From: Leuctra nigra
Lineage: Eukaryota > Arthropoda > Insecta > Plecoptera > Leuctridae
Assembly: GCA_934045905.1 (NCBI GenBank)
Contig: OW203769.1
Coordinates: 1,444,546-1,508,545, forward strand
Direction of reading: 5' to 3'
DNA: 64,000 nt
The translations under genes were made by a program, and so were the position numbers. Shown piece by piece: positions 1 through 10,723 of this stretch. Below the pieces are notes generated by a model. The model searched no databases, was not told the origin of the DNA, and saw only the letters and a program-made list of their open reading frames with translations. Position 1 is the first letter of the stretch, and the number at the start of each line of letters is the position of its first letter.

Positions 1-1304
1 AAATATAGTTATGAATGTAATTTATGAATAAGATTTTTCTAAATTTATTTTGAATGAAATAGCTTTAAAGAAAAGTCCTTTACGAATACTAATTTTACCC
101 TGGGGAAGTCTTCTTCGAACGGGTTGTGTGCTTACTCATTATCTTGAAGTATACAATTTTACAATAAATAGTGTGAAAATAAGTTATTTGAAAATACAAT
201 TGTGCTAGAAGACAGCCTCCTACTGCAGCAGAATCTATTATTCTATTATGTTACATTCCAAAACAGTGTCAGTGTTGTCAGTGTCAGTGTCAGTGTTTGA
301 AACAAGTGTTTCAAACAAGTGTGAAATACGTACAATTGTATTTCTTTTGTGTCAAGACAACATAGGAAACCAAACCTCTGATAATCACAACACAACCCCC
401 ACCCCTTATCCACCAGCCACTGAATGTTTATCTCTAGATCTGAATGTGCTTTGTGTATTTTCCAAGCAATAGGATTCACGATATTAATTGACATTTTATT
501 ATTTGTTTATTGATTATGGGGTGTGTGTGGGGGGGGGGGGGGGTGTTTATGTGTTTATTACGCATAGATCATACAATCAATTAGTCTACCGGTCCTTATT
601 CCTGATGATGATGGCATATTGTTGATATATCTAATTGATTTATTGTTTGCGTTTCGATATTTTAGACAGAATGAATTATTTCGTGCATTTAGGTAGGTAT
701 TCTTTTAAAAATGCCATTACATATTGTTGAACATGTTTGTAAACTCACAGACGGAAGATTCCGCGTGAGGCAATCGATTGGCATCAGAATACAATACTAT
801 TGTTCATTGTGCGTAGTTAACCTATTATTCTTTACTCTACACAAAACGAAGTTTCCATACTCCCGAAACTGAAATAAATTTAGACATTATAATATTCATA
901 GGTACGTGAAGTAGTAGAACTAAAGATTTCATTATGAAACGGAATCGATGTCTGTTATTCGTTTGTTGTCTTAATACTTGGATATCCATAATAACTATCC
1001 AAACGAGTTTTCTCAAATGGTTGATACTACGTCATATTCTGTCGTCATATTGAGGTATATTTGAGGTTTGAATCTTTCAATGTGACAAAATTATGAAGTT
1101 CACCTAGAATTCTACGAGCGGCTAGAGACAGAAGGTGCTCCAGGCGGGCGTAGGGCGCGCGCATAGGTTTTACTGGGCAGCCTAAGGAATAAAACTCTCT
1201 ATGGGTAGACAAAGTCGAACTGGCGAAAATTAAAACTGGGCAACTTAAAAAAATAACTCTATGGTTAGGCAGAATTAAAACTTGTAAAAATTTCTAATAA
1301 AAAA
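1..1304. other. No gene; AT-rich non-coding DNA
   Basis: I see no coding signal here. Simple sequence includes a GTCAGT-type short repeat at about 265-298 and a 14-base G run near 530-543. The two short ORFs that cover 246-494 on opposite strands read through these repeats and are not credible genes. Confidence 0.6.
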
Positions 1305-1379
1305 GGACCACCCGGCCGGAATCGAACCGGCGACCCCTAACACCGTAAGCCAATGCACTGTCAATTGCGCCACCAGGAC
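1305..1379 (-). pseudogene. tRNA-like sequence, Arg(ACG)-like, or SINE head
   Basis: Read on the minus strand, this 75-nt segment has a recognisable tRNA plan. The D stem is GCGC/GTGC, and a TTACGGT loop would place ACG at the anticodon position on a five-pair stem (two G-C or A-T pairs, three wobbles). A five-pair T stem GCCGG/CCGGC closes the loop TTCGATT, which is also a near-perfect Pol III B box. The 7-bp acceptor stem does not pair well: three of seven positions are mismatched. A T run follows on the minus strand. It is therefore a tRNA pseudogene or the head of a tRNA-derived SINE, not a working tRNA. Confidence 0.55.
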
Positions 1380-1644
1380 GGCGATACTGAAAGCCGTTCG
1401 TAACCACTAAACTAGCAAATGGGCGAAGATTTCAACAAGACGCAATGTCGCTCGTCATACCTGCAGCATTACCTACGAACCTGATACTATCTGTGATCGC
1501 GATGGCAATCGGCGTGCCGCGATGGCGATGTTTCGGGTTATTGATGATCTACACAGCATCCCTCGACCTCTCATTTGAATATATATACTGGAAGGTATCA
1601 TCGCTTACACAAATAAAAAAGGATGATGTGAAAAAAAAGTTTTT

Positions 1645-1719
1645 CTAGGATCGGGAATCGAACCCGTTATGGAGGAACACAAGCCAGCTGCCTCCGATAA
1701 TTCAGCTATTCAGGCCGAC
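1645..1719 (-). pseudogene. Second degenerate tRNA-like sequence
   Basis: This minus-strand segment of 75 nt carries a B-box GGTTCGATTCC inside a four-pair CGGG/CCCG T-arm, and a D-arm-like stretch. Its anticodon region is irregular, with a GGAGG/CCTCC stem closing an oversized loop, and the acceptor ends do not pair. It lies about 265 bp from the other tRNA-like sequence on the same strand. It is probably a decayed tRNA-derived SINE head. Confidence 0.4.
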
Positions 1720-3073
1720 AAGGTATGGAGTTGACAGCGAAGCTGCTGTGTTGGTAGATGAAGGGGAAGAGCGGAACGCTTAATATTGATAATTTTTCCA
1801 CTTCCGGTTTGAAAATTTTGTTTTTTCTTGAAGTGGAGTGTCTAGCAATACATTGTCTTTAATATTGCCAAATTTCAAATTTCAAAACTGTCGATGGACC
1901 CGTTTGACTTTTGAAAAAAATTAAAATTTAAAATTGGATTAAATTCACTTCCGGTTAAAATATTTCAGATTTTCTTTCATAAGTAGGCGTGAGAAGGGGG
2001 ACTCTATGTGTCTACCAAATTTCAACTCTCTAGACCAAACCGTGCAATCTGTAGAAAAGGACAAGCAAATCGACGTGCCTAGCCAGCCAGCCAGCCAGCC
2101 CCAAAGTCAATCCTTGCATGTTTGAGGCCCAAAATTAACCCCGAAGGGATGATCGCAGCACTTTGATATTTGGTTAGGTGTTGTCAGGTGGCTAAATATA
2201 CCCGATAACCATGGTTTTCAACTTTAATTTCTCACTGCATGTATGCCTGGCGACACCTCGTTTCGACCACTTAAGCCGTTGCGGTATAAGTCTCTGGTAG
2301 TAGCTCGCACGTTGTATGAGAGCGGTGCTTGGCAGCGTCGAGCTAGCGCCCGACTAGATTGTTCGGAAAGTAGATTTAAACCCTTTATAAGAAGATAAAA
2401 ATTTCTCGATGTCAAAATTCGGACACGAGACAAATATTCCGTTGATTACAAGCAAGGCGAAACAAAATGAGCAGAAGAGGTTGGTTTTAATCAATAATTA
2501 TAATAATCATTAATATTAAATAAGGGCCAATATTTCAGGTCAACACCATAAGCATACGCAAAAGTGCGATATACCCCAAGTATCTACTTTTGGACATCGC
2601 ATTAAAAACAACGAATGTTTAGATCAGACTATAGATTCTCTAATATTGTCGGCTAGGTTTATTGTAGGTACAATATACAAATATAAGCTGTTCAATTTAC
2701 GCTTACAACGCCGTTAGGGTGTAAATAAGCAGCACCATCCAGACCTTCCATCTGAATTCACACTTTGCCAACCTAAACTCTTTAAATAAAATCCGCTAAC
2801 TTGAATGTGCCACCTAGTTCTGGCTGATTTTCATTTTGTTGTGTTGGTGCTAGCGTAGTACATCATTTTCGTTGCCATCTTCACCACCATAATCATTGTA
2901 CAGAAGATTTGAACAAACTATAGTGTATTGTAAAGTGTTTTTGTGTAACGAAACAGGTACCAGGTGTTTAGGCCCTTAGGTAACTACCTAAGGTACTAAG
3001 AAGTGACAGTAGGAAGTCATTTGAAGGACGACATAAAATAATTTGAATTGCTAGAAAATATTTGTTCAGTACT
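1720..3073. other. Non-coding; short repeat debris
   Basis: No gene is visible. Two 'cacttccggtt' motifs (near 1798 and 1945) belong to the dispersed repeat phrase seen again at 5.4-6.9, 25.6-26.1 and 43.5-44.2 kb. A CCAG microsatellite lies near 2083-2100. Confidence 0.5.
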
Positions 3074-3628
3074 TTAATCTCTAAACACTTGTATTGAGTT
3101 GGGCTCGATTAGGGTATGGAAAGACGCGACCCGGTCGGCTGTTTCTGCCAACTCATTTAGATCAGTGTCTGGGGATGCAGCCAGCAGGATTACCTGTACT
3201 TGTTGAGGCAGCCTGCTGAGCCACAATGTCTTCAAAAGTACATCGCTGACTGCTGCTCCCCCCAGACTCCGTAAACGACGGAGAAATCGTGATGGGGTTC
3301 TGTCGCCTTTTTCTTCTTTGTCAAGTAGACGTTGAAGTTTGATGGCTTGAGGTGTAGTGAGACGGGAGATCAGTTCAGCTTTGATGCGCTTATACTTGCC
3401 AGAGGATGGCGGAGAAATGACTATGTCCTCAACCTCGGCTATGTACTTGCCGTCAAGCTGGGCGAGGACGTGGTGGTACCTTGTGTCGTCAGCAGTCACC
3501 CCCGCCAGGACAAATTGTGACTCGATTTGAGCAAACCAGAGAGCTGGTTTGTCTGGCCAAAACAGCGGAGCTTTCACCGTCACTCGATTGACACAGGGTC
3601 CATGGGTCTCCGTCACAGGAGGAGTCAT
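3074..3628 (-). pseudogene. Orphan gag ORF of an LTR retrotransposon
   Basis: This is an open frame of 184 codons with its own ATG (3628) and TAA (3074). The stretch beginning APLFWPDKPALWFAQIESQF and the following helical region ending near ADRVASFHT resemble the N-terminal gag domain of insect LTR retrotransposons (the DUF7041-type family, from memory of the family). Its role would be capsid assembly. No protease, RT or integrase follows on the same strand, so it is a gag-only remnant, or the 5' end of a truncated element. The ATG lies about 27 bp downstream of a repeat terminus shared with copies at 26.4 and 44.6 kb, which suggests that repeat could be its leader or LTR. No frameshift lies inside the ORF itself. 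Confidence 0.65.
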
Positions 3629-3654
3629 CTTGAGAGTGAATAGGTTTGAGAAGC

Positions 3655-3940
3655 AGATCTATTGGAGCGGTCGCTCCACCCAGCCAAGTCGTACTGTACA
3701 CTCACACTCACTCAACATACCGTAAATGCTTAATAAACTGAGGAGCAGACCAAACACTTTTACTGTAAGCAACAACATTGCATTTTCGGCCTACTGGATC
3801 TTAAAATTTAAAAATCTAACATTGTTGTGAAATATCTTAATTTTGAGATATGGCCCACCCGCCCACATAAACCAAATTTGGGAACAATATGTTATTCCAT
3901 TTGTGAGCTAGAGGGCCGAGAAAACAGTGATATTACATCA
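3655..3940 (-). repeat. Dispersed repeat, GGAGCG(A/G)CCGCTCC-ended copy
   Basis: The minus strand here matches 26165-26414 and 44390-44636. Shared landmarks are 'gttcccaaatttggtt', 'agatccagtaggccgaaaa', 'cttacagtaaaagtg', 'acgacttggctgg' and the terminal palindrome GGAGCG.CCGCTCC followed by AGAT. The gag ORF starts just beyond this end. It may be a retroelement leader or LTR. Confidence 0.6.
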
Positions 3941-5410
3941 CTTTCATCTTCTTTAGATGACTAGAGGGTCCCGTCATGTAAAACATGACCAATGTGCACC
4001 AGTGAGGTATGCGTGAATATAAAACGACAGCAATATTTGTCAGCAGAGTGTGCGTCATTAATACACTTGACGTCGTTGATAACCCAATGCGTAACAGAAT
4101 ACGTAAACAAATGAGAAACGAAGGAAAGCAATTTGATCGTAATTTATGGTAAACAATTTCATATAAGTTTCCAAATTTACACCAGAGTATTCGTACTAAG
4201 TCTAATTAAGAAAAAAAAATCAGAATTCGCCGTAAAAAAGGACATATTACGTTACGTTGATACCATGGTCTGATGCCCACGACCTATTCTTCATTTGTGA
4301 TGCTAATACATGGTATCTACGGTTTCATTATATGAATATCCTTTCCTCAAATGTAGGGCGGAAGTAATATTTTTTTTGATTTTGCGGTGCACAATTTTGA
4401 ATTGTAAGTTATCAAGCTCTATCAAGTACCGTTTCACTGATGTTAACAAATAACGTTATATTAAAGTATTCTCCTACAATGACTTATGTCTTCATTAAAA
4501 CTGAATGGATGATATAAAAAATACTGTTCTCTGAGCTCACTTCAATAATATTGAAATGGACTTCAGTCCATCTACCTCTTATTAAGGTAAAGATATTCAG
4601 TTAACAATGTAAAACTTTAACATTGGTTCTTCAAACTTTATCAACAGCAACATGAATTCGTTGTCAATACATGACTCAATACAGACCACTCTAATAAATA
4701 AGAATGGAATACAAATGATTATTCTGACAACATTATTTAAAAACTTCGTCGGTTAGTTGGTTTGAGGGTTAGAGAGCCGTTTGTGTTGATTAAATGCAGG
4801 AAGAAAATAATACATTTGATCGTTTGCTAATTGCTTCATGGGGCCAATGTGTAAAATCTATCGGCTTTGATTTCATGGCCCTCTAAAATACAGAGTAAAT
4901 GGAATATTAAAAAAAAACATTTTGACGTCTCTTGAAGTGAGAAAGTTTTGTATGCAATGTACTATTTTGAACGGTTATTATGTGTTATAGTAGATTTTTT
5001 TACACACTCAAAGGGATAAGGATTGCGTTTTAGGTAAGTTTTGGTTATTTCTTTACTTAGTGAAAGCAAAAGACGTATTTTTAGACACGATTGGCAATGA
5101 CAGTCCACCATTTTAAATACAAAATAGTGTTAGCCTTCGGCCGTTTTCAACGTTATGCAAAGATTTGGGCAGTTGTTCTGTGTTAAAAACATTTCTTATA
5201 AGCACAAAGGAATAAGGATTAATATTTAGGTAAGTTTCAGTTATTGATATATTCAGGCAAATCAGAGGACGTTATTTTAGACATGATTGGCAATGTAAAG
5301 GCGGCCATTTATTTATTTAAACAGTCGGGTTCGCGCATCGGCCTTCTCACAGGATTGCGCGCGCAAGCGTTCCGCACGGACAGAGAGACAGAACTGGGTA
5401 ACTATAAGTA
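3941..5410. other. Non-coding; includes a diverged direct duplication
   Basis: No gene is visible. Segments 4995-5115 and 5195-5315 are a diverged direct repeat sharing 'ggataaggatt/gaataaggatt', 'taggtaagttt' and 'gacA(C/T)GATTGGCAATG'. The remainder shows no recognisable structure. Confidence 0.45.
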
Positions 5411-5411
5411 A

Positions 5412-5442
<31 letters not shown>

Positions 5443-5720
5443 CAGATGATATCAGGAAACACCGCTATCACCGCCACAGCCTAAACGGCTGAGCCGATCG
5501 ATCTGAAATTTTCACCACATGTGCACTTTTGGCGTCTGAGGTGCCTTTTTATTAAATAAACCGGCAGCCGCCATTTTGAAACCGGAAGTGACGTCACATC
5601 TCGTAAAAGGCTAGACTGATCGGAATAAGACTAGCGCCAAATGATTCAGACGGTCATTTATATGGAATATCAGTAGTTGAAGTAAAAATTTACTATTGCC
5701 GAAACCGGAAATGACGTCAT
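5411..5720 (-). repeat. ATG microsatellite plus 'ACCGGAAGTGACGTCA' repeat
   Basis: A (GAT)n run at 5411-5441 is followed by the reverse complement of the repeat seen at 25.9-26.15 and 44.0-44.35 kb, including 'gcacttttggcgtctga', 'ccgccattttgaaaccgg' and 'gacggtcat'. In all three copies the triplet microsatellite sits in the same place next to the repeat. The microsatellite is thus part of the family rather than an independent simple repeat. Confidence 0.6.
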
Positions 5721-5759
5721 AAAAATTAAGAATCATTCTTCAATCACCTCTCAATATAA

Positions 5760-6057
5760 TAACTACATATTCAGAAGGCTTATAATGATACATAACATTT
5801 ATAGAAATAAATTCTAGGTGGCAGTTATTTCAGCCGCCATTTTGAAAACCGGAAGTGATGCCATATCTCGAAAACGCCTAGACCGATTGGAACTCTGCTT
5901 TCGCTTTTCTTCATGGAATATCACTTTAAGCTTATATTTAGAACCAAACACATTTTTTCTTATCAACCAATTCGGAATGGCGTATTTTTTTAAAGGAATT
6001 AGTCGTTGTTGCTCCGATATATGTTACAAGTTGTGTAAATAAACTAAAAAAATTGGT
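5760..6057. repeat. 5' flank unit of foldback composite, copy 1
   Basis: This block ('aactacatattcagaaggct' through 'tgttacaagttgt') recurs as 6749-7047, and in both places it leads directly into a foldback element. The pair forms a direct repeat of roughly 690 bp. A composite transposon was therefore either duplicated or inserted twice. Confidence 0.65.
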
Positions 6058-6450
6058 GATATCCCCATTAAAAACACTCCGTGTAAAAATACCAGCCAAG
6101 TCTCTTCAACTATAAAAAATAGAAGAAATCTAAAAATTCAGCACTGAAAAGTAGTGATATCAAAAAATGGGCCAAGTCAAAACTTCATTTTAAAAACCAA
6201 AATATACTTGGCGCATCGTTTTTAAGAGCATTATATAATATAGACGTACATTTTATTTTTAGCATATACTTCTATACTATTTATATACACGATGCGCCAA
6301 GTATATTTTGGTTTTTAAATTGAAGTTTTGACTTGGCCCATTTTTTTGATATCACTACTTTTCAGTGCTGAATTTTTAGATTTCTTCTATTTTTTATAGT
6401 TGAAGAGACTTGGCTGGTATTTTTACACGGAGTGTTTTTTATGGGGATAT
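6058..6450. mobile_element. Foldback element 1 (about 170-bp inverted arms)
   Basis: The left arm starts GATATCCCCAT and runs through 'aacactccgtgtaaaaatac', 'agccaagtctctt', 'ttcagcactgaaaagtagtg' and 'acttggcgcatcg'. The right arm (6283-6450) is its near-perfect reverse complement, ending ATGGGGATAT. About 50 bp of AT-rich spacer separates the arms. There is no coding capacity, so it is non-autonomous. It belongs to the same family as elements at 7048, 7664, 22067 and 26927. Confidence 0.8.
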
Positions 6451-6748
6451 GTAAATACTCCCACAAAATTGAAGATGTAAATTGCGGGGTCACCACTTTG
6501 GGAGCAAGCTCTGCTAGTTCTTTATAATAAGAGACAACAGGTATAGGTTAATATAGGTTAACATATAGGTATAACATAATATAGGTTTATTGGTAACTAG
6601 TAATCAATGTCAAAGCATATATGGACTCGTGTCCAGTGACAAAATTCATTAACAATCCAACTGTCAAAATCTCAAGTCTCCGTATTTCTCGATCTAAGTA
6701 GGCTGTGTCGCCACAGCCTACTTGCATTGTAGCAGGAGACCAAGTCGC

Positions 6749-7047
6749 TACAACTACATATTCAGAAGGCTCATAATGTTACATAACATTTATAGATACC
6801 AATTTTAGGTGGCAGTGATGTCAACCGCCATTTTGAAAACCAGAAGTGATGCCATAACTCGAGAACGGCTGGACCGATTGGAACGAAACTTTCGCTATAC
6901 TTCATAGCATATTATTTATAGCATATACACAGTAACAAGCACAACTTCTTAGCAACCAAGTCACAAAGGCATATTTTTTAAAGGAATTATAGTCGTTAGT
7001 GCCACAATATAATGTTACAAGTTGTAAGAATGAACTGAAAAAGGAGT
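6749..7047. repeat. 5' flank unit of foldback composite, copy 2
   Basis: This is the second copy of the block at 5760-6057, diverged by point changes and small gaps. It again contains 'ccgccattttgaaaacc' and 'taaaggaatta', and again abuts a foldback arm beginning GATATCCCC. Confidence 0.65.
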
Positions 7048-7426
7048 GATATCCCCATAAAAAAACACTCCGTATAAAAATACCAGCCAAATCTCTTACT
7101 CTTAAAAAACAGAAGAAATCTAAAAATTCAGAACTGAAAAGTAGTGATATCAAAAAAAATTGTGAAGTCAAAACTTTTCAAAAAATACTTAGCGCATCGT
7201 TTTTTTAGAGGATTATAAATATATATTTTATGTATGAGTATATTTGATTACCGACCTACTTCTTTACTATTTATATGTCCGATGCGCCAAGCATTTTTTT
7301 CAAAGTTTTGACTTGGCAATTTTTTTGATATCACTACTTTTCAGTGCTGAATTCTTAGATTTCTACTGTTTTTTTAGAGTAAGAGACTTGGCTGGTATTT
7401 TTATACGGAGTGTTTTTATGGGGATA
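7048..7426. mobile_element. Foldback element 2
   Basis: This element has the same architecture and termini as the one at 6058. The left arm (7048 to about 7210) and right arm (about 7278-7426) are inverted copies carrying 'aacactccgtataaaaatac' and 'agcgcatcg'. Termini are TATCCCC and GGGGATA. It is slightly shorter and more diverged. No ORF of its own is present. Confidence 0.75.
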
Positions 7427-7528
7427 ACGTATAACTGCAGCGACTTGGACGCCTTGCCAATAGGTAAGCTTCCTTCCCACAGCCCAGGCATCTCTGTCTG
7501 TACTTTTCGCAGCGCTATCTGTAATCTA

Positions 7529-7650
7529 AACTTCTTGCATAAGAAAAGGTTGCTATAGTAACCTATATAAAGGTTTATGGAATTAACAAATCTGACAGCG
7601 GCAATCCAAATCTCATATTTAGAGTGATTACCTACGAAAGAAAGATATTT
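7529..7650 (+). repeat. Direct repeat, copy 1 (second at 8697-8826)
   Basis: Both copies start 'aacttcttgcataagaaaag' and share 'ctgacagcggcaat' and 'aatctcatatttagag'. The unit is about 125 bp and diverged. Identity unknown. Confidence 0.6.
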
Positions 7651-7663
7651 AAGTAAGTACATG

Positions 7664-7975
7664 TACTTTTTTGATATAAAGCTGGCTTTCCATGATCCGT
7701 CATCTTCCGTCAACGTTCGACACCGTCCGACGAAAACGACCACGTGACCCGTCTCGACCAATCCCTCGCCGTCCGAGATTTTTGGGGATGGCTCTGATTG
7801 GTCGAGACGGGTCACGTGGTCGTTTTCGTCGGACGGTGTCGGACGTTGACGGAAGATAAAAGCATGGAAAGCCAGCTTAACTCCTTTTCTGTACTGATTT
7901 TTTTGTGTTCCTTTTTTTTAGTTGACAGAGATTTGACTACCATTTTTACACGGAGTGTTTCTTTTGTGGGATACT
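7664..7975. mobile_element. Foldback right-arm remnant, split by a MITE
   Basis: With 7680-7880 removed, the sequence reads like the right arm of the foldback family: TTTTTTGATAT, 'actccttttc', 'gttgacagagatttgac' and 'acacggagtgtt' up to GTGGGATA. No left arm is visible nearby. The remnant pre-dates the MITE inserted in it. Confidence 0.6.
7680..7877. mobile_element. 198-bp MITE with TAA target duplication
   Basis: The element is almost fully palindromic. AGCTGGCTTTCCATG and the arm through 'aacgaccacgtgacccgtct' and 'gaccaatc' recur inverted up to GCCAGCT, leaving only a short unique centre. It is flanked by TAA on both sides (7677-7679 and 7878-7880). The host foldback sequence is uninterrupted when one TAA and the element are removed, which fixes the ends. 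A 3-bp TAA duplication fits PIF/Harbinger-mobilised MITEs. Confidence 0.85.
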
Positions 7976-8212
7976 TTATGACATTTCACATCCGACATTG
8001 AAGCTTGAGTCTGGAGCTCAATCCACGTCGAACCTTGCCAATCAGCGTCATGTCCGAGAGAGTACAATTGTCAATTAGCAACCGAGGAGTGATTCGACTG
8101 ATTCATTGGCCCACTCTTGTTTAAAGAATTTTGGAGAATTGTATATATTATGTTATAAACAGATTCATTTCGGATCGATTAATATAAAAAGTATGCTAAT
8201 AGCTTTATTAGG

Positions 8213-8403
8213 GAAGAAGATATCGCATTTCTCCTGAAACACTTATATGAGATTTTGACCATTTTTTAACGCCTTTTGAACTATGGATCAAACTAAACTC
8301 AAACTGAACTCAAAATCAAACTGAACTATGATCCATAGTTCAAAAGGGGTCAAAAATTGTCAAAATCTCATTTAAGTGTTTCAGGATAAATGCGATATCA
8401 AAG
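8213..8403. mobile_element. Small foldback element (about 85-bp arms)
   Basis: 'gatatcgcattt', 'cctgaaacactta' and 'ttttgaactatggatca' on the left recur as the reverse complement on the right, around a centre of about 45 bp that contains three short 'aaactgaactc'-like repeats. No ORF is present. No target duplication was confidently identified. Confidence 0.65.
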
Positions 8404-8696
8404 TTAACTTTTTAATGGTGATATATATTTTAATATATTGTACTAAACGTAGGATTTTATTTGATATGCAACTTAACTATAGGTTGATACAATTTGATTA
8501 TTTAAAAATGACAACAATTTACTTTTTGACAAATTTGGAAATTTGGCCCACCCCCTAATCAAACTTTGGAGAACTATTGATATGTTTTAGGGGGCATTTT
8601 TTAAATTCGATTCAAATAAAAAATCCTTATGTTGCAATTTGTGATGGGTTGGGCCGGTTTTTTGCAGCTTAGACTCTGGACTAAATAACTTCTTGC

Positions 8697-8826
8697 ATAA
8701 GAAAAGGTTCCATAGTTACCCATAGAAAGGTTATAGCCCATGGAATAAACAAACCTGACAGCGGCAATTTAAGTTCATCTAATCTCATATTTAGAGCGAT
8801 TACTAAAGAAAGAAAGGTTATTTACG
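8697..8826 (+). repeat. Direct repeat, copy 2 (first at 7529-7650)
   Basis: This is the diverged second copy of the block starting 'aacttcttgcataagaaaag'. The copies flank the remnant, the MITE and the small foldback element, so they may mark the edges of one larger decayed element. Confidence 0.5.
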
Positions 8827-9474
8827 TAAATAATAACAATGAGCAAAATATACACATTTTCCAGTTAAATAATAATCTATGAAATGAGATTTACGAAAGC
8901 TTTGGCACATTTCCCTTCCTCCTGACAGCCTCCATTGTTCTCCTCCTTATGACGTCATGTGCCAGAAGTAAAAAAATAAGAAATTTTAGTAAATATTCCA
9001 ATACTTCTAATTCTACCATGTTTCATTTACATCGAATCATTTCAAATAGATAGCTGATTTCACTAAGTATCTCTAGGTATCTAAAGCTAGAGCCGAAATT
9101 AAATTGAGTGCAATTGCATTACAATTGCATGTCATTGAAGTGACCCCATGTCCCTAAAACGGCTGGTCAGATTGAAACAAATCCGGCTAAAATATAATTA
9201 GATGGTCATGTTCTAAAAAATCTTGAACTAGGAAATACGTAATTGAGGAAGAGATATAGGTATAAATCATACCTATATATATTAAGTAATTCATATTCGG
9301 TTTTTGCTACGTATTTATTTCAATAGCCGACGTTTCGTCCGTCCTCCGACAGACTTTTTCAAGGCTCAAGCAAACAAACTAATAAAATAAGAGTCAATTC
9401 AAAACACACTACTTTCTATACAAGTGGAAATGCAGTAAATGTCAACATGACAGAAAATGTCATGTTGACATATC
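8827..9474. other. Non-coding; no gene seen
   Basis: AT-rich DNA with no credible ORF. The minus strand at 9320-9365 contains 'gacggacgaaacgtcggc', a phrase of the kind found near the ends of some Penelope-like and LINE elements, but nothing else supports such an element here. Confidence 0.4.
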
Positions 9475-9507
9475 GATATCGATATCGATATCGAATATCG
9501 ATATCGA
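9475..9507. repeat. ATCGAT satellite-like run
   Basis: A self-complementary (ATATCG)n run with one phase break, found just upstream of a TA-flanked inverted-repeat element. Confidence 0.85.
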
Positions 9508-9605
9508 AAGTCGACTGAAAAACGGAAACTATAACACCACGAACCTGGCGGTAATCGTGAGAAAACTACCCGCTTCCGGTGCGCGGAACGAATTTCGTCC
9601 CGCTA

Positions 9606-10723
9606 AAGGCCTATGCACAATTGACATAACCCGCAGCCGCAACCCGTAAGCGCAAATGCGTGAAAAGTTGAAACAATGCATACCAATGCACCCGCGCACA
9701 ATCGACATACCCGCAACACGCAACCCGCAGCCGTAGCCCGCAAGACTTGACCAAGATTCAACAATTTTACGTAAGCTACGTCAGGCCACGCCCACATTCT
9801 GACGGGCAGCCAATCAGAATGAGATAACAAAACCGGAAACGGAAATAGACAAATATCACACGTTAAAATCAAAGTCAAACTACCATCTACTTACAACAGC
9901 ATAACCTAACACCCCGTTCCCACTACAAGTTTCAACTACAGTTGAAAATCTCAATCGCGTTGAACATCAGTGTGAACGCAATGCAATCGAGTTCAACTGC
10001 GATCGAAAACTCGATCGTGTTTCTAGAACTCGGTTGAGATCTGAACTGCAGTTGACCAAAGCAGTTTACTAGGAAATATGCGCGCACCACTATACAATCT
10101 TTGGACATTTGACACCTAACCTATTCATACCTGACATTTTCGTCATTGCCGACATTCCCGTAGGTATTATAAGTTTACTCCTGTGTTTACTTGAAATTTG
10201 TTGATTATATTGGCGTTGATAATTTGCGTCAAAGCAAATAAATAAATAATTTCACTTTCGGTGAGCGCCATGTTGTTGATTGTTCAAAAACAGCTGGTAG
10301 TCAGGCGGGTTGCATAGATTACAGGGTTCAACTGCAGTTGAGCTAGAGATTCTGTGTGAACGCAAGTGATAGTTTTGGTTGATCAACACAGATCAACGCC
10401 ATTTTTATTTCAACTGCAGTTGAGGTCAACTGCGGTTGAAACTGTAGTGAGAACAGGGTATAACCCAGCCGCCAAAACTGTGTGGTCATTATTTTTCCTA
10501 GTTTTTTCGTTCTTTTCTTGTTTATTTATGTCTGACGAAGAGGAAGCCGTGCCTTGCGAACAATGATGCCGTGATGTGTGCATCGTATTTTTCACTCTAT
10601 ATGCTTTGGTTTCTTTGGTCCGTAACGTTATGTCAATTGTGCACTGATAGTGATACGGGTTGCGTGTTGCGGTTGCGGGTTACGGGTTGCGGCTGCGGGT
10701 TATGTCAATTGTGCATGGGCCTT
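9606..10723. mobile_element. TA-flanked inverted-repeat element, 1118 bp
   Basis: Termini AAGGCC(T/C)ATGCACAATTG and the following 'acataacccgcagccgcaac' are repeated inverted at 10650-10723. A TA dinucleotide lies at each edge (9604-9605, 10724-10725), as expected of TA-inserting elements such as Tc1/mariner relatives. The arms also contain degenerate internal CCCGCA-type repeats. No transposase ORF is present, so it is non-autonomous. A second inverted-repeat element lies inside it. Confidence 0.75.
9912..10458. mobile_element. Inner inverted-repeat element rich in AACTGCAGTT palindromes
   Basis: The left end CCCCGTTCCCACTACA and right end (inverted) CCCTGTTCTCACTACA are both followed by GTTTCAAC-type repeats. 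The element contains several CAACTGCAGTTG-like palindromes and two 'tgtgaacgcaa' motifs near opposite ends. It is nested in the 9606-10723 element. I could not identify a matching target duplication. Confidence 0.6.

Noticed and set aside
246..494. Overlapping 74- and 82-codon ORFs on opposite strands
   Set aside because: They run through GTCAGT-type simple repeats and have no recognisable domain or splice context.
9320..9365. Possible hammerhead ribozyme of a Penelope-like element (GACGAAACGTC on the minus strand)
   Set aside because: The required CTGATGA core is absent and no Penelope RT is nearby.
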